DNA of 64,000 nucleotides from Diabrotica undecimpunctata (GCF_040954645.1 NC_092805.1:71471186-71535185), one strand, 5' to 3'; shown: positions 23,087 to 38,560, numbered from the stretch's first letter. Notes: generated by a model not told the origin, from the sequence alone. A program made the numbers and translations.

Positions 23087-24745
23087 ATGTCTCAAGGAAA
23101 GAAAGGTACAAGAAGCAAAAAGAATGAAGAAGATGTGGAAGTAGAAACACAACCTATACAAGAGGAGAGTTTAGTTCAAGTTCCACAAGATACTGCAGAA
23201 ATGAATCCAGAAAGAGAGGAAAATGTCAATATGGCAGCTTTGATGTCATTAATGATGCAGATGAACAAGACAATGGAAGAGAATTCAAAAGAAATCAAAG
23301 AAGACATGAAAAAAATGGAACAGAAAATGGAAGAGAATACGAAAAAAATGGAAGAGAATTCAAAAGAAATCAAAGAAGACATAAAAAAATTGGAAGAGAA
23401 TTCAAAACAAGTCAAAGAAGACATGAAAAAAATGGAACAGAAATTGGAAGAGAATTATAGAAAATTAGAAAAGAAAATAGAAGATAATAATAATAAAATT
23501 GTAAAACAAATGGATAAAAAACTTGAAGCTGCAGAGAAAAAAGTAGCAAATGAAATAAAAAGTATACGGAATGACTACAAGAAAAGGATAGACAATGAGA
23601 GGACAGAAGTAAAGAGGATTATTCAAGATAATAAGATAGATATAGAACAGAAAATAGAGTTACAGAAATGTAACTTAGAAGTAAAAATTAACGAAGACAG
23701 GAGAAACACAGAAGAAAAATTAGACAATATACAACAAAATATTCAAATAAATTGTAATCAAATAAGAAATGTGGAACAGAGAATAGATGATATTTCACAA
23801 ATGAGAGACATAGGGAGACCTTACTTAAATTTAACAAATGAGACTGGGATTAAATTCTCTGGTAATATAAAAAATTTGCATCCTAGAGTATACATAAATA
23901 GTTTAAAACATAAATTAAGATTTGTGAATAATATTAATGATATTAAAGATTATATTAGAATGACATTAAATGACAATGCAGCAACTTGGTTTGCTAGTAT
24001 TGAGAATGATTTAGATAATTTTCAAACATTTGAAAATAAATTTTTAAATTATTATTGGGGTGAATTAGAGCAAGCCAAGTTTAGAGAAATTCTATATTTT
24101 GGAAAGTATAATCAAAATTTAAAATCAAATATGGTAGATTATGCATTGAAATTGATAACAGTTGCAAAATATTTAGAACCACCACTTAAAGAGGATGAAA
24201 CAGTCTTAAATGTATCTAGACATTTTGATGCTGATGTTGTGCAAACCGTAACTGTACAAAATATTCAAACAATAGATAGTTTCATTAATTTTATTCAAAG
24301 AATACAAAGAGGCAATATGACAAGTAATACTAACAACAGAAAAAACAATAATAACTTTCAATATAAAAAAAATGATAATCAACAATATAGACAATCATAT
24401 AACAATAATACTAGGTATGATAATAATTTACAAAATTTTAATAATAATAACAGTAATCAAATTAGACAAAATTGTAATAACAATACTAGTTATAATAGAC
24501 AACATTTTAATAACAGTACTAATAATAATAGACAAGATTTTAACAATAGAAGAAATACAGAACGACCTAACTATAACAGACAGGTAAATTGTGTTCGAAG
24601 GAATAGAAGCTGCGAAGGCAGGGAACGAAGTAGTACAAGGCAGGAGAATGTGAGTAGAAGTCATAGTAGGGAAAGACATAGGACATCAGATCCAAGTGGT
24701 CAGATACAATCTGACAATTCTAATAATCAAAATTTTGTGCAGTAA
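23087..24745 (+). CDS. gag: Gag of gypsy copy B
   Basis: 552 residues. Same plan as copy A: N-terminal heptad-repeat coiled coil, capsid-like centre, Asn-rich repeats, Arg/Ser tail and no zinc knuckle. Compared with copy A it has one extra coiled-coil unit (ENSKQVKEDMKKMEQ) and fewer Asn-rich 11-mers, so both repeat tracts vary in copy number. ATG at 23087 is the first in frame and lies 120 bp after the primer site. The stop at 24743-24745 lies just past the slippery heptamer. Confidence 0.92.
   Translation: MSQGKKGTRSKKNEEDVEVETQPIQEESLVQVPQDTAEMNPEREENVNMAALMSLMMQMNKTMEENSKEIKEDMKKMEQKMEENTKKMEENSKEIKEDIKKLEENSKQVKEDMKKMEQKLEENYRKLEKKIEDNNNKIVKQMDKKLEAAEKKVANEIKSIRNDYKKRIDNERTEVKRIIQDNKIDIEQKIELQKCNLEVKINEDRRNTEEKLDNIQQNIQINCNQIRNVEQRIDDISQMRDIGRPYLNLTNETGIKFSGNIKNLHPRVYINSLKHKLRFVNNINDIKDYIRMTLNDNAATWFASIENDLDNFQTFENKFLNYYWGELEQAKFREILYFGKYNQNLKSNMVDYALKLITVAKYLEPPLKEDETVLNVSRHFDADVVQTVTVQNIQTIDSFINFIQRIQRGNMTSNTNNRKNNNNFQYKKNDNQQYRQSYNNNTRYDNNLQNFNNNNSNQIRQNCNNNTSYNRQHFNNSTNNNRQDFNNRRNTERPNYNRQVNCVRRNRSCEGRERSSTRQENVSRSHSRERHRTSDPSGQIQSDNSNNQNFVQ
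24730..24736 (+). promoter_or_regulatory. -1 ribosomal frameshift slippery heptamer
   Basis: A AAU UUU read in the gag frame fits X XXY YYZ. The gag stop follows after two codons (GTG CAG TAA). The pol frame is -1 to gag and is open from 24727 onward, so slippage here yields Gag-Pol. The same heptamer is at 17807-17813 (copy A) and 63935-63941 (copy C). A downstream pseudoknot was not evaluated. Confidence 0.8.
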
Positions 24746-27700
24746 ACTTTCTGAATTACAAGTTAGGCCATTGCTATTATGAAAAACCTTCTGAATTTAT
24801 TTCTTTAGATGAAGAGAAAATTATTGAATCTATTAATTTAATTTATATAAATGCTTTGGCCAAAAATAAAATGATTAAAATTATGATAGATACTGGTTCA
24901 GAAAGTACATTAGTCTCGGAGAATTTTATTTTTAATACATTAAAACTATCAGATATAATAAAGATTCCAAAAATTAAAATTATTGGTGCAAATAATAAGA
25001 AGTTGGGTGAAATTGATAAACTAGCCAATTTTAAAATTAATATTCTTAATAAAGAAATTAATATGCAAGGATTTATTGTCAAGGATTTATGTGTTGATAT
25101 ATTAATGGGAAATGATGAATTGGAAAAGAAGAAAGTAAAGATAGATTTTGAAGAAAAAATGGTAACTTTGGAAGGGCAAATAATTAAATTTATGCAGAAA
25201 GATGAGGTAGAAGAAGGAATAAGAGTTGATAGGATATTATTAAAAGAAAATAATGATGTTTATGAAGAAGAAATGTATTTTGATGATAGGGAAATGTCCC
25301 AAAAGAATGTAAAGAATAATAATGGTAGTGAATATTTAAGGAATGGAAATTTTAAGCAGATGGATGCCTACGAGGCGGAGTGCGTAAAATTGGAAGCAAG
25401 GAATAATGAGTACATAATGAAGAATAATTTTATTTGTAAAGAAGAAGATATAATGAAAGTTTTAAATTGCCCTGAAGAATATAAATCAATAGTCATTTCC
25501 ATATTGCAGCAACACAAGGGACTTGTCAATAAAGAAAATAGAATTGCACAGAATTATATCCATAGTATAAGAGTTAAGGAGGAAAAAGATTTTAAAACAA
25601 AATCATACCCAATACCATATAAATACAGAGAAGAAGTAAACAAAACAATTAATAATATGTTAGAAGATGGGATCATTGAGAAGGCAGACACACATTTTAT
25701 TAACCCCATAGTAGTAGTACAAAAAAGATCAGGTGAAATCAGGTTATGTTTGGATGCAAGGAATATTAACAAGATTACTGAAAAGCAATTTGAAGCACCA
25801 ATGAGTATAGATGGAATATTAGGAAGAATTACAGGAATGTCATTTTTCACTAAAATTGATTTACAGCATAGTTTCTGGTTAATACCTCTAGAAAGAAAAA
25901 GTAGACAGTATACAGGATTTCAGATAGATGGAGTAGTATATCAATTCAAAGTAGTACCATTTGGACTTCAATCATCTTGCAGTGCTCTATGTAGATGTCT
26001 TCATGATATTTTGGATCAATATGAACATTTTGTAATTCACTACATTGATGATATATTAATTTTTTCTAAAACGGCTGAAGATCATGAGAAACACCTAAAA
26101 ATTATAATAAATAGATTAGACAAAGTTGGACTAAAAATAAATCAAGAAAAATGTACATTTTTTCAAAAAGAAGTCATATATCTAGGTTATAAACTTAACA
26201 CTAAGGGAATCGAAATGGATCCAGAACGGACACAAGTCATTCAGGAATATAAAACACCACACAATTTAAGAACTTTAAGAGGATTTATTGGAATAATTAA
26301 TTATTATAAAAGGATGATACCAGATCGAAGTATAAAAGAAATTCCATTACTTGAACTACTGAGAAAAGGTGTAAAATGGAGATGGGATCAGAGAAGAGAA
26401 CTAGCATTCCAAGAAATTAAAAACATTTTTCTGTCAAATTTGAAAATATACTATCCTGACTACACACAGCCATTCATATTAAGAACAGATGCATCAATAG
26501 AGAGATTATCAGGGGTATTATTACAAATACATGATGGGGTCGAATACCCAATACAATTCATTTCAAGAATTACAAAGCCACATGAAAAGGGTTACTCAGT
26601 TTCAGAATTAGAACTAGCAAGTATAATACACTGTGTCACAAAATTAAGATTTTATTTGTTGGGTAATGAATTTACAATAGAAACAGATCACCAAGCTTTA
26701 ACGTCTATATTAAATAACAAATATGGAAACAGTAGAATACATAGGTGGAGTCTAATACTTAGTGAATACTGCTTTGAAATCAAATACATTTCTGGAAAAT
26801 CCAATATAGTGGCAGATGCTTTATCAAGGTTAAAAAATACACCACAAAAAGGGCAGCGCACAATAAAAATTGGATTAAATCAATTAGTAGAAAGTACTGG
26901 ATTATATTCTAAACAAGAAATTATAAGAGATCAGATCAATTTGAGTGAAAAACAAAAAGTCCTTAGGAAAGATGGGGTATATTATAAAATAATAAATGGC
27001 ATAGAAGTATATGTAATAACTAGAACTTTAGCAAAGAAAATATTGAAAAATTTACATAACAATTATATGCATATTGGTTCAAGAAAGCTATGGATGCTAT
27101 TTAGGGACAATTATTTTGCAAAGAATGACATAAGTATAGCAAAAGAAATTACTACCCAATGCCCAATATGTCAACTAAACAAAGAAAAGAATTTCAAAAA
27201 CCAGAACACATATAAATCTAATGCTGTATATGAAAAACTAAATACAGTTTCCATGGATTTTATTTCAAATTTAGTTCTCAGTCCAACAGGAAAAAAGCAT
27301 ATACTAGTGATAGTTGATTTATATACAAAATTTATTAAACTATATCCCTGCTCCAGAACAAATGTTAAAACATTAAAATTATATATTAATCAATTTTTCG
27401 AAGAAATAGGACCATTTAGAAATTGCATAATAGATAATGCTACATATTTTAACAACCAAAAATTTCGGGCATTTTGTGAGAAAAAGGGAATCAACATTCA
27501 TTTTACAAGTATCAGACATCCTCAGGCAAATCCTGCAGAAAGATATATTAAAGAAGTTATAAAATATTTAAGGATACTGTGCCAAAATCAACACGAAACT
27601 TGGCAGCAACATATACCACAAGTAGAGTATTTTTTAAATAATACACATAATTTGAATACAGAGGAAGTACCAGAATATTTAATGTTTGGCCATATAGGAA

Positions 27701-28044
27701 ACAGAAAGTGGATTAGTGAATATAATCAGGATATGTTAGAACAAGTAATGCAGAAAGTGAATAACCGAATTAGGAGGAAAGCTGAAAAATATATCAGAAG
27801 ACAAAATCGAAATATAAAAAAACCAATCACATTTCAAAAAGGAGACCTAGTGTTAATTCGTTCACTTAGAAAAAGTAATGTTAAAGAAAACCGTTGTAAG
27901 AAATTACAACCAATGTTTGAAGGTCCATATACAATTGAAAATCAGAATGGACTAAATAGTTATGTGTTAATAGATGCAGAGAACAGACTAAGAGGCATAT
28001 TTCATATCAACGACATTTTTCAATATCATGAAGAGATTGAATAA
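24737..28044 (+). CDS. pol: Pol polyprotein of gypsy copy B
   Basis: About 1102 residues after the frameshift. Order: protease Asp-Thr-Gly (24889-24897); RT with YIDD (26041-26052); RNase H TDAS (26485-26496); integrase with an HHCC-type region (~27055-27175) and catalytic Asp 27256, Asp 27433 and Glu 27538, the last two 34 residues apart; then a GPY/F-type module near the C-terminus. Fully open, no lesion. The first ~40 residues (SLDEEKIIESIN region) lie upstream of any start codon, supporting frameshift expression. There is no env downstream. It should copy the RNA in particles formed by Gag and integrate the cDNA. Confidence 0.94.
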
Positions 28045-28618
28045 TGATTTCTATACCTTTAACACAAATATAATAACACTAATAACTTACTGATATATCC
28101 ATTTTATTCAATAGACTTGATTTGTTAAATGGTAGATGGTAGATTTCATTATTTTGAATAAATTTGACATCATACTTGTTGAATTTTGTACATATGGCAA
28201 TTGTTTGATACCCTAAAAATCATAATTTGGGATTCGATACTATAATTGCTATAAAAATGTCTTTCTAATATAATAAAGTGGAAAAACTTACCAATTTATA
28301 TTGATGAAAGTTATTTTGAATGGAAATAATTCCTAGATTTTGTCTATAAATAAACAGAACACAATATCCATTATATTTTTAATTAAGGTTATATTTTATT
28401 CTCTCCATTTGACATGACAGTTTGACCATAGAATAGCCGAACTGTGCTCCGTTGTTCTCTGCTTTGACATAGACAGCGAACAGGGATGTATTTAACACAC
28501 TTTAAATAATAAAAAAAAATTGAATTATTAATTTATTAAATTTAATAAGGTATGAGAAAATTAATATTTAAAAAAATAATAAGTAAATTATTTATTTTAA
28601 ATATTATTTTTGGGGTAT
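28045..28618 (+). other. 3' non-coding region of gypsy copy B
   Basis: No ORF. It mirrors 13916-14498 of copy A. The probable polypurine position is at the LTR border (TTTTTGGGGTAT). Confidence 0.6.
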
Positions 28619-31214
<2,596 letters not shown>

Positions 31215-32790
31215 GAAAAGAGCAATTTAAATGGCAAAGTCAACTAAGAAGGTGTGAAGAATCTTTTACCACCCCACATTCACACAAGTTAACCGGTGTT
31301 TGCAGGCAAGAGTCCTCCCGAGGGTTCAGATGGCGAGGATTAGCTTTTTTTTGGTATATCTTACACACGTGTTGATCTGGCCAGTTTTTTCTCGATTTTA
31401 GTCATAAAATGGGCTTGTATTCGTGGAGTACATGTTGCGAATCTAGATTTTGTTTCTTTCGTTCCTTAGCTACTTATCTTCGAATATTAGGTATCTTGGT
31501 AGCTATGATATTGTAGAGCTTATGTATGAATGTGAGTCTTAATATCCGCTGAATTTGGATGACTAATTTATAGCTAAATCTACGAGTTAAGTATGTGTTG
31601 GTGTCATTCATACTGGCAAGGTATATTCGGCAGCAGAAACATAGAATGCAAGCGTTTACGTTTTAAGGGTGGAAGGATGTGCTTCTCATTTTTAGCTGAC
31701 AAGTTTGCGGAGAATAATACTTCTGGTCCTCAGTGTGCCTTTTAGTTTTAAACAAAGTTCTGTGAATGACTAAGTGTAATACAAACTATCTTCAACATAT
31801 TTATAGCAAGTCCAGAGTATAAGGATTTCATGACACTATTGGATGTTCAGATTTGTGAAAACGTCTGTGTTGGGGACATTAAAGTAGCACACCTGAGTTT
31901 TTCCGGGGTTTGGCTTAAAAATGATTTATAGTCTATTTTTATTGTGTTTAAAGCATGATTTAGATTTTTCTCCACTTCAGCAACAAAAGTTTTTGGTTGT
32001 GCAATAATAGATGTGTCGTATACATAATAAAAGTCCTAGTATTTACTGGTATGGGTTGATGGTTTGTGTACATTTTATACAGTGTAGGTGCCATTACGCT
32101 ACCCCAAAGGAGACCGTTCTTCTGCGTTCTCCATCTGCTATTCTCACCATTGAGAAATACCAAAAATCTTCTGTTGTGTAGGCATACGCTAGTAAAACAA
32201 GTAAGTTTATTACCTAAGGAGATATCATATAGATTTTAAAAAAATGCCCTCTTATTTAAGGTGTCGTAAGCTGCAAATTGCTGCTTAGATTGACAAATAC
32301 CACTCCTCATAACTGATATCTTTCTTACCCATCTTTGCTGTGTTGGGCAAGATTTAGTATTTGTGACGTACATGATCTTCCCTGTCTGTAGCAACTTTTG
32401 TCTTTTAATTTGAGTTTTTCTTTTGTTTTACCTCTTGAGGAGTATTTTGTAAAGCAAAATAAATATATTGACCAATAGCTTTTGTGGTCGTTGGAGTTTT
32501 TGCCAGGTTTAAGCAAGGCAACAACTTTGTCTTTGCTTTGTTTGTCTGCAGACTTTGGATATCAGTAACTGTTGTCTTTTTGGTCCAAATTTTATAATAA
32601 GCTTTGTGCTCAGATCTTCAGTCAGTGCCGTACTATTCTTTATTATATACGTAGATAGTGGATCCAAGCTCAACATCGTTAAAAGGTTCCTTCAGCTGAC
32701 TGGTTTTGTCCTCTCTCATTTTAACTTTTTCTTTGCTTCTTTGCCGGCAGAGATAGCACTTTCACATTTATTATGTGATTTTCAGCGATC
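31215..32790 (-). pseudogene. Decayed non-LTR retrotransposon RT fragment
   Basis: Read from 32790 downward, broken frames give an N-terminal linker (EPFNDVELGSTI), then LLKPGK and DHKSY (RT block before PIS), then GKSCTSQLLNL-like RQGRSCTSQILNL, then FLNGENSRWRTQKNGL.GSV.APTL, the region where YADD is expected (now lost), KPNPGKTQVC, SAAEYTLPV and a C-terminal ACKHRLTCVN remnant. The order matches a continuous LINE ORF2 with stops and frameshifts throughout and no large insertion. I could not settle the clade; the blocks resemble an I/Nimb-like insect family. Endonuclease and ends are missing. Confidence 0.75.
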
Positions 32791-33505
32791 AGCTTAATAC
32801 CAAATACACTATTTTTTGCCCTCTATGTATTTTCTGAACTAGAAATACGTCACATTTGTGCTAAGCGCATATGTCTGATAAGGTTAAGTAAAGTAAAGTG
32901 TCTTTATCTCTAGATATGCTCTTAATATTTATAGACATAATTAGAATAATTGATCCTAAAAAGGACCGATTTGACAAAAATCATATTGAACGGGTGATTC
33001 TGATTAGCCGATTAATTAATTATTTATTACCCAGGGTACAACTGATTACGGTGGTCTTATTTGTACTCAAATTTTCGTAAAGGCTTCTCTTTTGAACCCC
33101 ATAAGAAATGGCTAATTAACTTTTCATTAAAAATACTTTTACATACTCGACGATATTTCAAATCAGATTTGTATAGTAATAACTATAGTTAATATGGAGT
33201 CTCTTTGTGAAAAGTAAATGAGTTTGTAATATCGGTTACAACTCATATATGAATGATAAGGACATAAACGGTTAAAATAAGTGCACAGAATTTTAACTAA
33301 ATTTATCGGCGCCATTGTTCAGGAGATGGATTTATCCCAGAGATTAAAGGTTACATGTATATTCCAGGTTCTATTTACGTATTTGCATTACTAAAAAAGT
33401 ATATTTAAAATAAAGGCCTTAAGATATCTTTAGATTCTATGGAAATTAGAATCTATGGAAATTAGCAAATTAAAAAATACAGACATAATTCTTAATCACC
33501 AAATT
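32791..33505. other. Non-coding stretch, nothing recognised
   Basis: AT-rich, short ORFs only, none protein-like. Confidence 0.4.
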
Positions 33506-34040
33506 GAGACAAACAGTTGTCTCAAGTATTGTTTATATTGTAAAGGTCATCGTCATAGTATAGTCAGAACGCAACAAGGTTCTATTGGCTTTTCTGCTTT
33601 TTGTCTCCTCATTCCTATTGAAAACTTAGCCACGTAAATAACGTTTTAAAAATATATGTCAATATTTCTGAAGTGCCTTTCCTAAGATAACTTTTATTAA
33701 GCCTAGTTCGTTTGACTACATGTAATGGATTTGATAGTTCCCAACAGATAAGTATTGATTAATTTATTACAAATATGAGACAAACAGTTGTCTCAAGTAT
33801 TGTTTATATTGTAAAGGTCATCGTCATAGTATAGTCAGAACGCAACAAGGTTCTATTGGCTTTTCTGCTTTTTGTCTCCTCATTCCTATTGAAAACTTAG
33901 CCACGTAAATAACGTTTTAAAAATATATGTCAATATTTCTGAAGTGCCTTTCCTAAGATAACTTTTATTAAGCCTAGTTCGTTTGACTACATGTAATGGA
34001 TTTGATAGTTCCCAACAGATAAGTATTGATTAATTTATTG
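33506..34040. repeat. Exact tandem duplication, 271-bp unit
   Basis: 33506-33776 is repeated from 33777 to about 34040. I saw no mismatch over about 260 bp. Each unit starts with GAGACAAACAGTTGTCTC, a 7-bp stem hairpin. It is either a very recent duplication or an assembly artefact. Confidence 0.9.
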
Positions 34041-34800
34041 TAGGTTGGATAGCAGTTGGTTGTACAGGCATGTGTTGATAAATATGATGGGTCGTTAGGT
34101 AGTCCCATTATTCCTAAATCTGACCATATGTTACCTCCCCTGTTGATTCGTGGACGTCCTAAGGCCATTTTTTCTCTCGGGGAATTCTCCCAGTTTAACT
34201 TGGCAATGCAGTTATTAGAAAGCCTTTGGATATAGCCAGCGTAACTTTGGCGTTGAGATTTAGTCTCTTGTATAAAGTTGCTATCTTTATATTATCTGTT
34301 AGACCTTGACATTAGTTCCGGTTCGGTATTGGTTAGTATTCGGACCTTTGTAAGTTGGAAAATAATTCTGATAACTTTTCTAGTAATCCTGATCTAATTA
34401 ATACCTAAGTTTTACTTACATTGTTTTGTCAGCGTTCTCGTCACAATTTTAGTCAACACCACTAGTTTAATCACTTTTTTATATATCCTGATTTTAGGGA
34501 TTTGTATTAGACTTCTGGATTTAAAAGTGTTATGTGGGTTATATTTACATCAGTAAGCTACCTGAATATTCCATTTTATTTCTTATGTGACAGCGTTATC
34601 TACGATACCTAAAACGCTGCAATCTTTCAAAATTATATGGGTTTATTGTTACGTTAAGCCCTACTCTACGTCCTCTCTCTTGTATGTTAAAGAAAATTTA
34701 TTTAGTTTTCTCATTACTTACTATCAGACCGTTTTTTACTGCTAATAGCATTATTTTATAGCATTCTAATATTTAATCTATGGATTAAATCCGGATAGTA
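34041..34800 (-). pseudogene. Decayed LINE C-terminal fragment
   Basis: Reading downward from about 34790, broken frames give AVKNGLIVSNEKTK, then PYNFERLQRFRY, then IRIYKKVIKLVVL, then YAGYIQRLSNN.IAKLNWENSPREK and GRPRINRG.NIWSDLGIMGLP. This is the order from the RT thumb to the end of insect LINE ORF2 (NEEKTK, FERV..FKYLG, IRLYKTLIRPV, GHV.R, GRPR.RW). Many stops. It is distinct from the neighbouring LINE at 31215-32790. Its 3' end meets the tandem duplication. Confidence 0.65.
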
Positions 34801-35149
34801 AATAGAAATTTTTCACTTTCTCGGAGAAATAATATTCTAACATACAAAATGCTATTAAATTGCTAAAACCTTTCTTGCATATTATATTTACTTATGAGAG
34901 ACAGCAGCAATATCAGTACCATGGTATCGGGGAGCAGAGATATCAGTACCAAGTTAGTGCATATAGGATTTGTTAATTGAACTTTATTATTATTTAACAG
35001 CACTATATTTCCTAGTAAAATCGTCATGACTTTACAGTTAGACAAATTATCGAACGTTGGTTATGGAAACATCATATACATACCACCGGATTCCCTAGAT
35101 CGACATTCAGCAAAATCCTTTTAATAATGATACGGGAGTAAAAATATTA
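34801..35149. other. Non-coding stretch, nothing recognised
   Basis: No gene seen. A short direct repeat of ATATCAGTACCA occurs around 34910-34955. Confidence 0.35.
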
Positions 35150-35735
35150 ATATTTGGGAGCTTACATCAACAAAGGATTAGATTAAGACTAAGAAATCAG
35201 GGTACGAATAGAAATGGCAAGGGCAGCGTTCTGAAAATTCAAGCAATTGTTCTGTGACAAAAATCTGAATACTGCGCTGAGACTGAGGTTTGTTGAATGT
35301 TACGTCTGGTCTCAACTATTGTACAGAGTAGAAATATGGACGGTAAAAGCGCAAATAGTTAGGAAGCTTCAAGCCTTTGAATTTTGGATATACCGGAGAA
35401 TGTTGAGAATTCCATGGACTGCCAGGATCACCAATGAGGAAGTGCTGAGAAGGATGGGTCGAGACAAAAAATTGTTGAGAACAATAAAAGTACGCAGGAC
35501 TGCATACCTGGGATACATACTAAGGAATATAAAGTCTTCTGCAGGCCATCATGCAGGGTAGAGTCGATGGCAAAAAGGGAATAGGTAGAAAGAGGAAGTC
35601 ATGGCCACGAAAAATTCGTGACTGGACAAACATGACTGTAGACGAATTATTTCAAGTTGCAAAAGACAGAGATACTTTTAGAAATGTGGTCGCCAACCTC
35701 CGTTAAGGGGACGACATAGGAAGAAGAAGAATGAT
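35150..35735 (+). pseudogene. RTE-type LINE C-terminal fragment
   Basis: Frames read YLGAYINKG, then FCDKNLNTALRLRFVECYVWS, then WIYRRMLRIPWTARITNEEVLRRMGRDKKLL, then after a frameshift near 35545 GRVDGKKGIGRKRKSW, DELFQ and VVANLR stop (~35705). It ends with a short GGAAGAAGAAGAA tail and no poly(A), as in the fragment inserted in gypsy copy B. It is 5'-truncated and dead. Confidence 0.8.
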
Positions 35736-36890
35736 ACGCTAAACAAAAAAAAACAGAGATGAAGATAGGCGCCAAGAAACTCTGTGTTATAAAACAGTTG
35801 AATAAAATACAGATTCTCGATTCAAATATTCAAAAATTTAATGAACAGTATACTAAAATAGAAATAACGTCTATTTAAAATGCAATTCATTAATGGCTCA
35901 AGGTACAAAGCAGTCCTAGCATCTGCTAATGATATTGATCTTATAAGAAACTCTCTCCCGTCCGCAAACGACATCTTCAACAAAGTGAAGAGAGTACGAA
36001 AAATGTTTCACTTAAAATCAACAAAACAAAAACCAAATACAAGCGAATCAACAGAAGAAAGCAATTCAATACATCTAGATAAAATATTAAAGTCAACAAC
36101 TATAATTTCGAAAGTATGGAACACTTTAAATATCTTAGATTAATAATCACGGTTAATAATAATGTCACTAAAGAAATACAAAGCATAATTCACTTCAGAC
36201 CTATTTTAAAACATGAATGTTTTTTAAAACAATAAGACCGAACATATTATATTATGTAATAATTGTAATAGATATGTTGGCTAGAATCAAATTACCATAA
36301 ATTCACCCAAATATTTTATCTGAGTAATGACTCACTACTGATTGCTACGTAACGTTATACGATACATTTATAGTTAAAAGCGAAATTATTAGGTGTTATG
36401 CCATGTATAATATATGTGTTATATAAAGTATTATAGTAAGATATTGAATTTCCTACATTTAAAAATCGAAATATTGAAATTAGACAGTAAAAAATTATAA
36501 TTTTAAGATTGATTTATAAATTATTATAATTTAAATTTTATTACTTTTTGAAACAAATATTGTACATCAACAAACGTAGCAATCGAAACATCGGAACGTA
36601 CATTTATATATTAAATTTTTCAGTGTCAATGCATTAAAAAAATACTAATAAATAAAAATGGACACTTGAATTTTCCAAGCTTATAACAGACACTAACTTA
36701 AGTTTAAAAATAATTAAAGCAAGTAATATAAATTACCAACATAAAGTATTTAACTACATCAACCAAGTATTTGTGAAATTTCGGGATGACTAAATTGATT
36801 GATATTTAAATAAATTTCAAGTTCCAAAACGTACCTGCTGTAAAATTTAAAAATCTACGACTAATCAAATTATTGGCAACATCGGAGGAG
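35736..36890. other. AT-rich stretch with one unidentified small ORF (35880-36143)
   Basis: An 87-codon plus-strand ORF starts at ATG 35880 and reads protein-like near its start (YKAVLASANDIDLIRNSLPSAND). I recognise no family and no splice or promoter context. The rest is AT-rich and unremarkable. Confidence 0.35.
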
Positions 36891-37030
36891 TTTAGTTGTG
36901 TACGCAAAGAAATGTATATGGATCCCAAAAGTGTTTCAACCTATTACGGAGTCCACTTAATCCGACGTGTTGGTCGGAGTCCACATACAGCGCTACCCAG
37001 AGAATAATATACACGGTGTATATTCGCAGT

Positions 37031-37100
<70 letters not shown>
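37031..37100. repeat. (TA)n microsatellite inside a short palindrome
   Basis: The array is flanked by GCAGTGG on the left and CCACTGC on the right, so the whole tract is a perfect palindrome. It abuts the Jockey fragment. Confidence 0.9.
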
Positions 37101-37102
<2 letters not shown>

Positions 37103-38560
37103 ACTGCCTACTCGTTGTGGAAATACACAAAAAGAATAAATAGACCAACGCAACAGATTCAGCCTATTAGAAAAGAAAGTGGAACATGGGCAAGTGACAA
37201 AAACCAAAAAGGAAATCTGTTCGCTTCATAATTAGAATAAGGTGTTGCAAAATCATGAAATAGAAAATAATCATCATGCCGAAAACGATGATGATGAGAG
37301 TACTGAACACAATATAAACATTAAAGATCAAGAAATAATAAAGCCTACTACTCCTAAAGTAGTAAAAAAAGTAATCAAAAACAATATCAATCCCAACAAG
37401 TCTCCGGGATTTGACTTATAAACAGGACAAATACTACAGCAATTACCTAGAAAGGTCATTGTAAAACTCACAAACCTTATAAATACAGTTATCAGGTTAC
37501 AATATGTACCAATAACGTGGAAAACAGCTGAACTAATCATGATTCCCAAATCAGGGAAACCAGTAAATAAAAGAAGAAGACAACCTATTTGGATTTCGTA
37601 ATAAACACTATACAAAAGACCAAATACGTCGACTAACAAATATTATTGAGAGATCTCTAGTGAAGAATAAAATATGCTCTGCTGTTTTCCTAGACATAGC
37701 AAAAAAAACTCGATAAAGTTCTACTAAAACTCAAAAGATATTTTTCCATTCATTACGTCCATCTAATACAGTCATATTTGAAAGAGAGAACTTTTAGAGT
37801 TAAACAGAAAGGCGAATATTTAGAACTACGACCAATCAAAGCAGTAATCCCACGGGGTAGTGTTCTGGAACCCATAATATATATTATATTACTTGTGACA
37901 TCCCTGTTACAGAAATTATTAAACTGGCCACATTTGCAGACGACACTGCAATATTAACAGTCGGTGAAACATTCGCAGAAACGACTAGAGACCTCCAAAA
38001 TGTAGTGAACAAAATAAGCTCTTGGACTAATAAATGGGCGCATAAAAATTAATGAAAATTTCAATTACAAAAGAATAAATAATCACCGAGTTAGACTAAA
38101 CAATAAAATCTTCCCGTATTAGAAAATGGTTATAAAATTCTATCCCGTGGATAGAAAATTAAAGTGGTAGGAACATATACGAAAGAAAACAGATGAACTG
38201 AAACTAAAATACAAGAAGTTATTAATTAGGTAGAAGCTCACAAGTTACAATCAAGAACAATGTATTAGTGTATAAACAAATGCTCAAACCATTACAGTAG
38301 TATGGTCTACAGTTATGGGGCTGTACTAATGAAAGTAACTATGATTGCCGTCAAAGAGTCCAAACCGAATACTAAGACACATAGTCAACGCTCCGTGGTA
38401 TATCCGCAGTAAACACCTACATCGGGAAATTCGTATAGCAACAATTAAAGACTAAGGATCACGAAAACCGATTCATAAACGTACAAACAGGGAAGTGTTA
38501 AAAGTGTTAGAGAATCAAGACCTAGTCCGTAGGCTCAATCCCACCAAATCTTTCGTGATA
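37101..38560 (+). pseudogene. Decayed Jockey-clade LINE reverse transcriptase
   Basis: Starting right after the TA array: [22 protein letters not shown] (linker before RT), then VVKKVIKNNINPNKSPGFDL, VPITWKTAELIMIPKSGKP, FGFRNKHYTKDQI, CSAVFLDIAKK, SYLKERTFRVKQKGE, IPRGSVLEPI, a degenerate ADDTA region near 37935-37950 and a C-terminal LKPL.YG.QLWGC block. There are many stops, and an internal deletion near 37570 removes the YRPISLL region. It may be a separated part of the same kind of element as 4630-5745. Confidence 0.8.

Noticed and set aside
28045..28618. Possible env gene of gypsy copy B
   Set aside because: No ORF and no membrane-protein features between pol and the 3' LTR.
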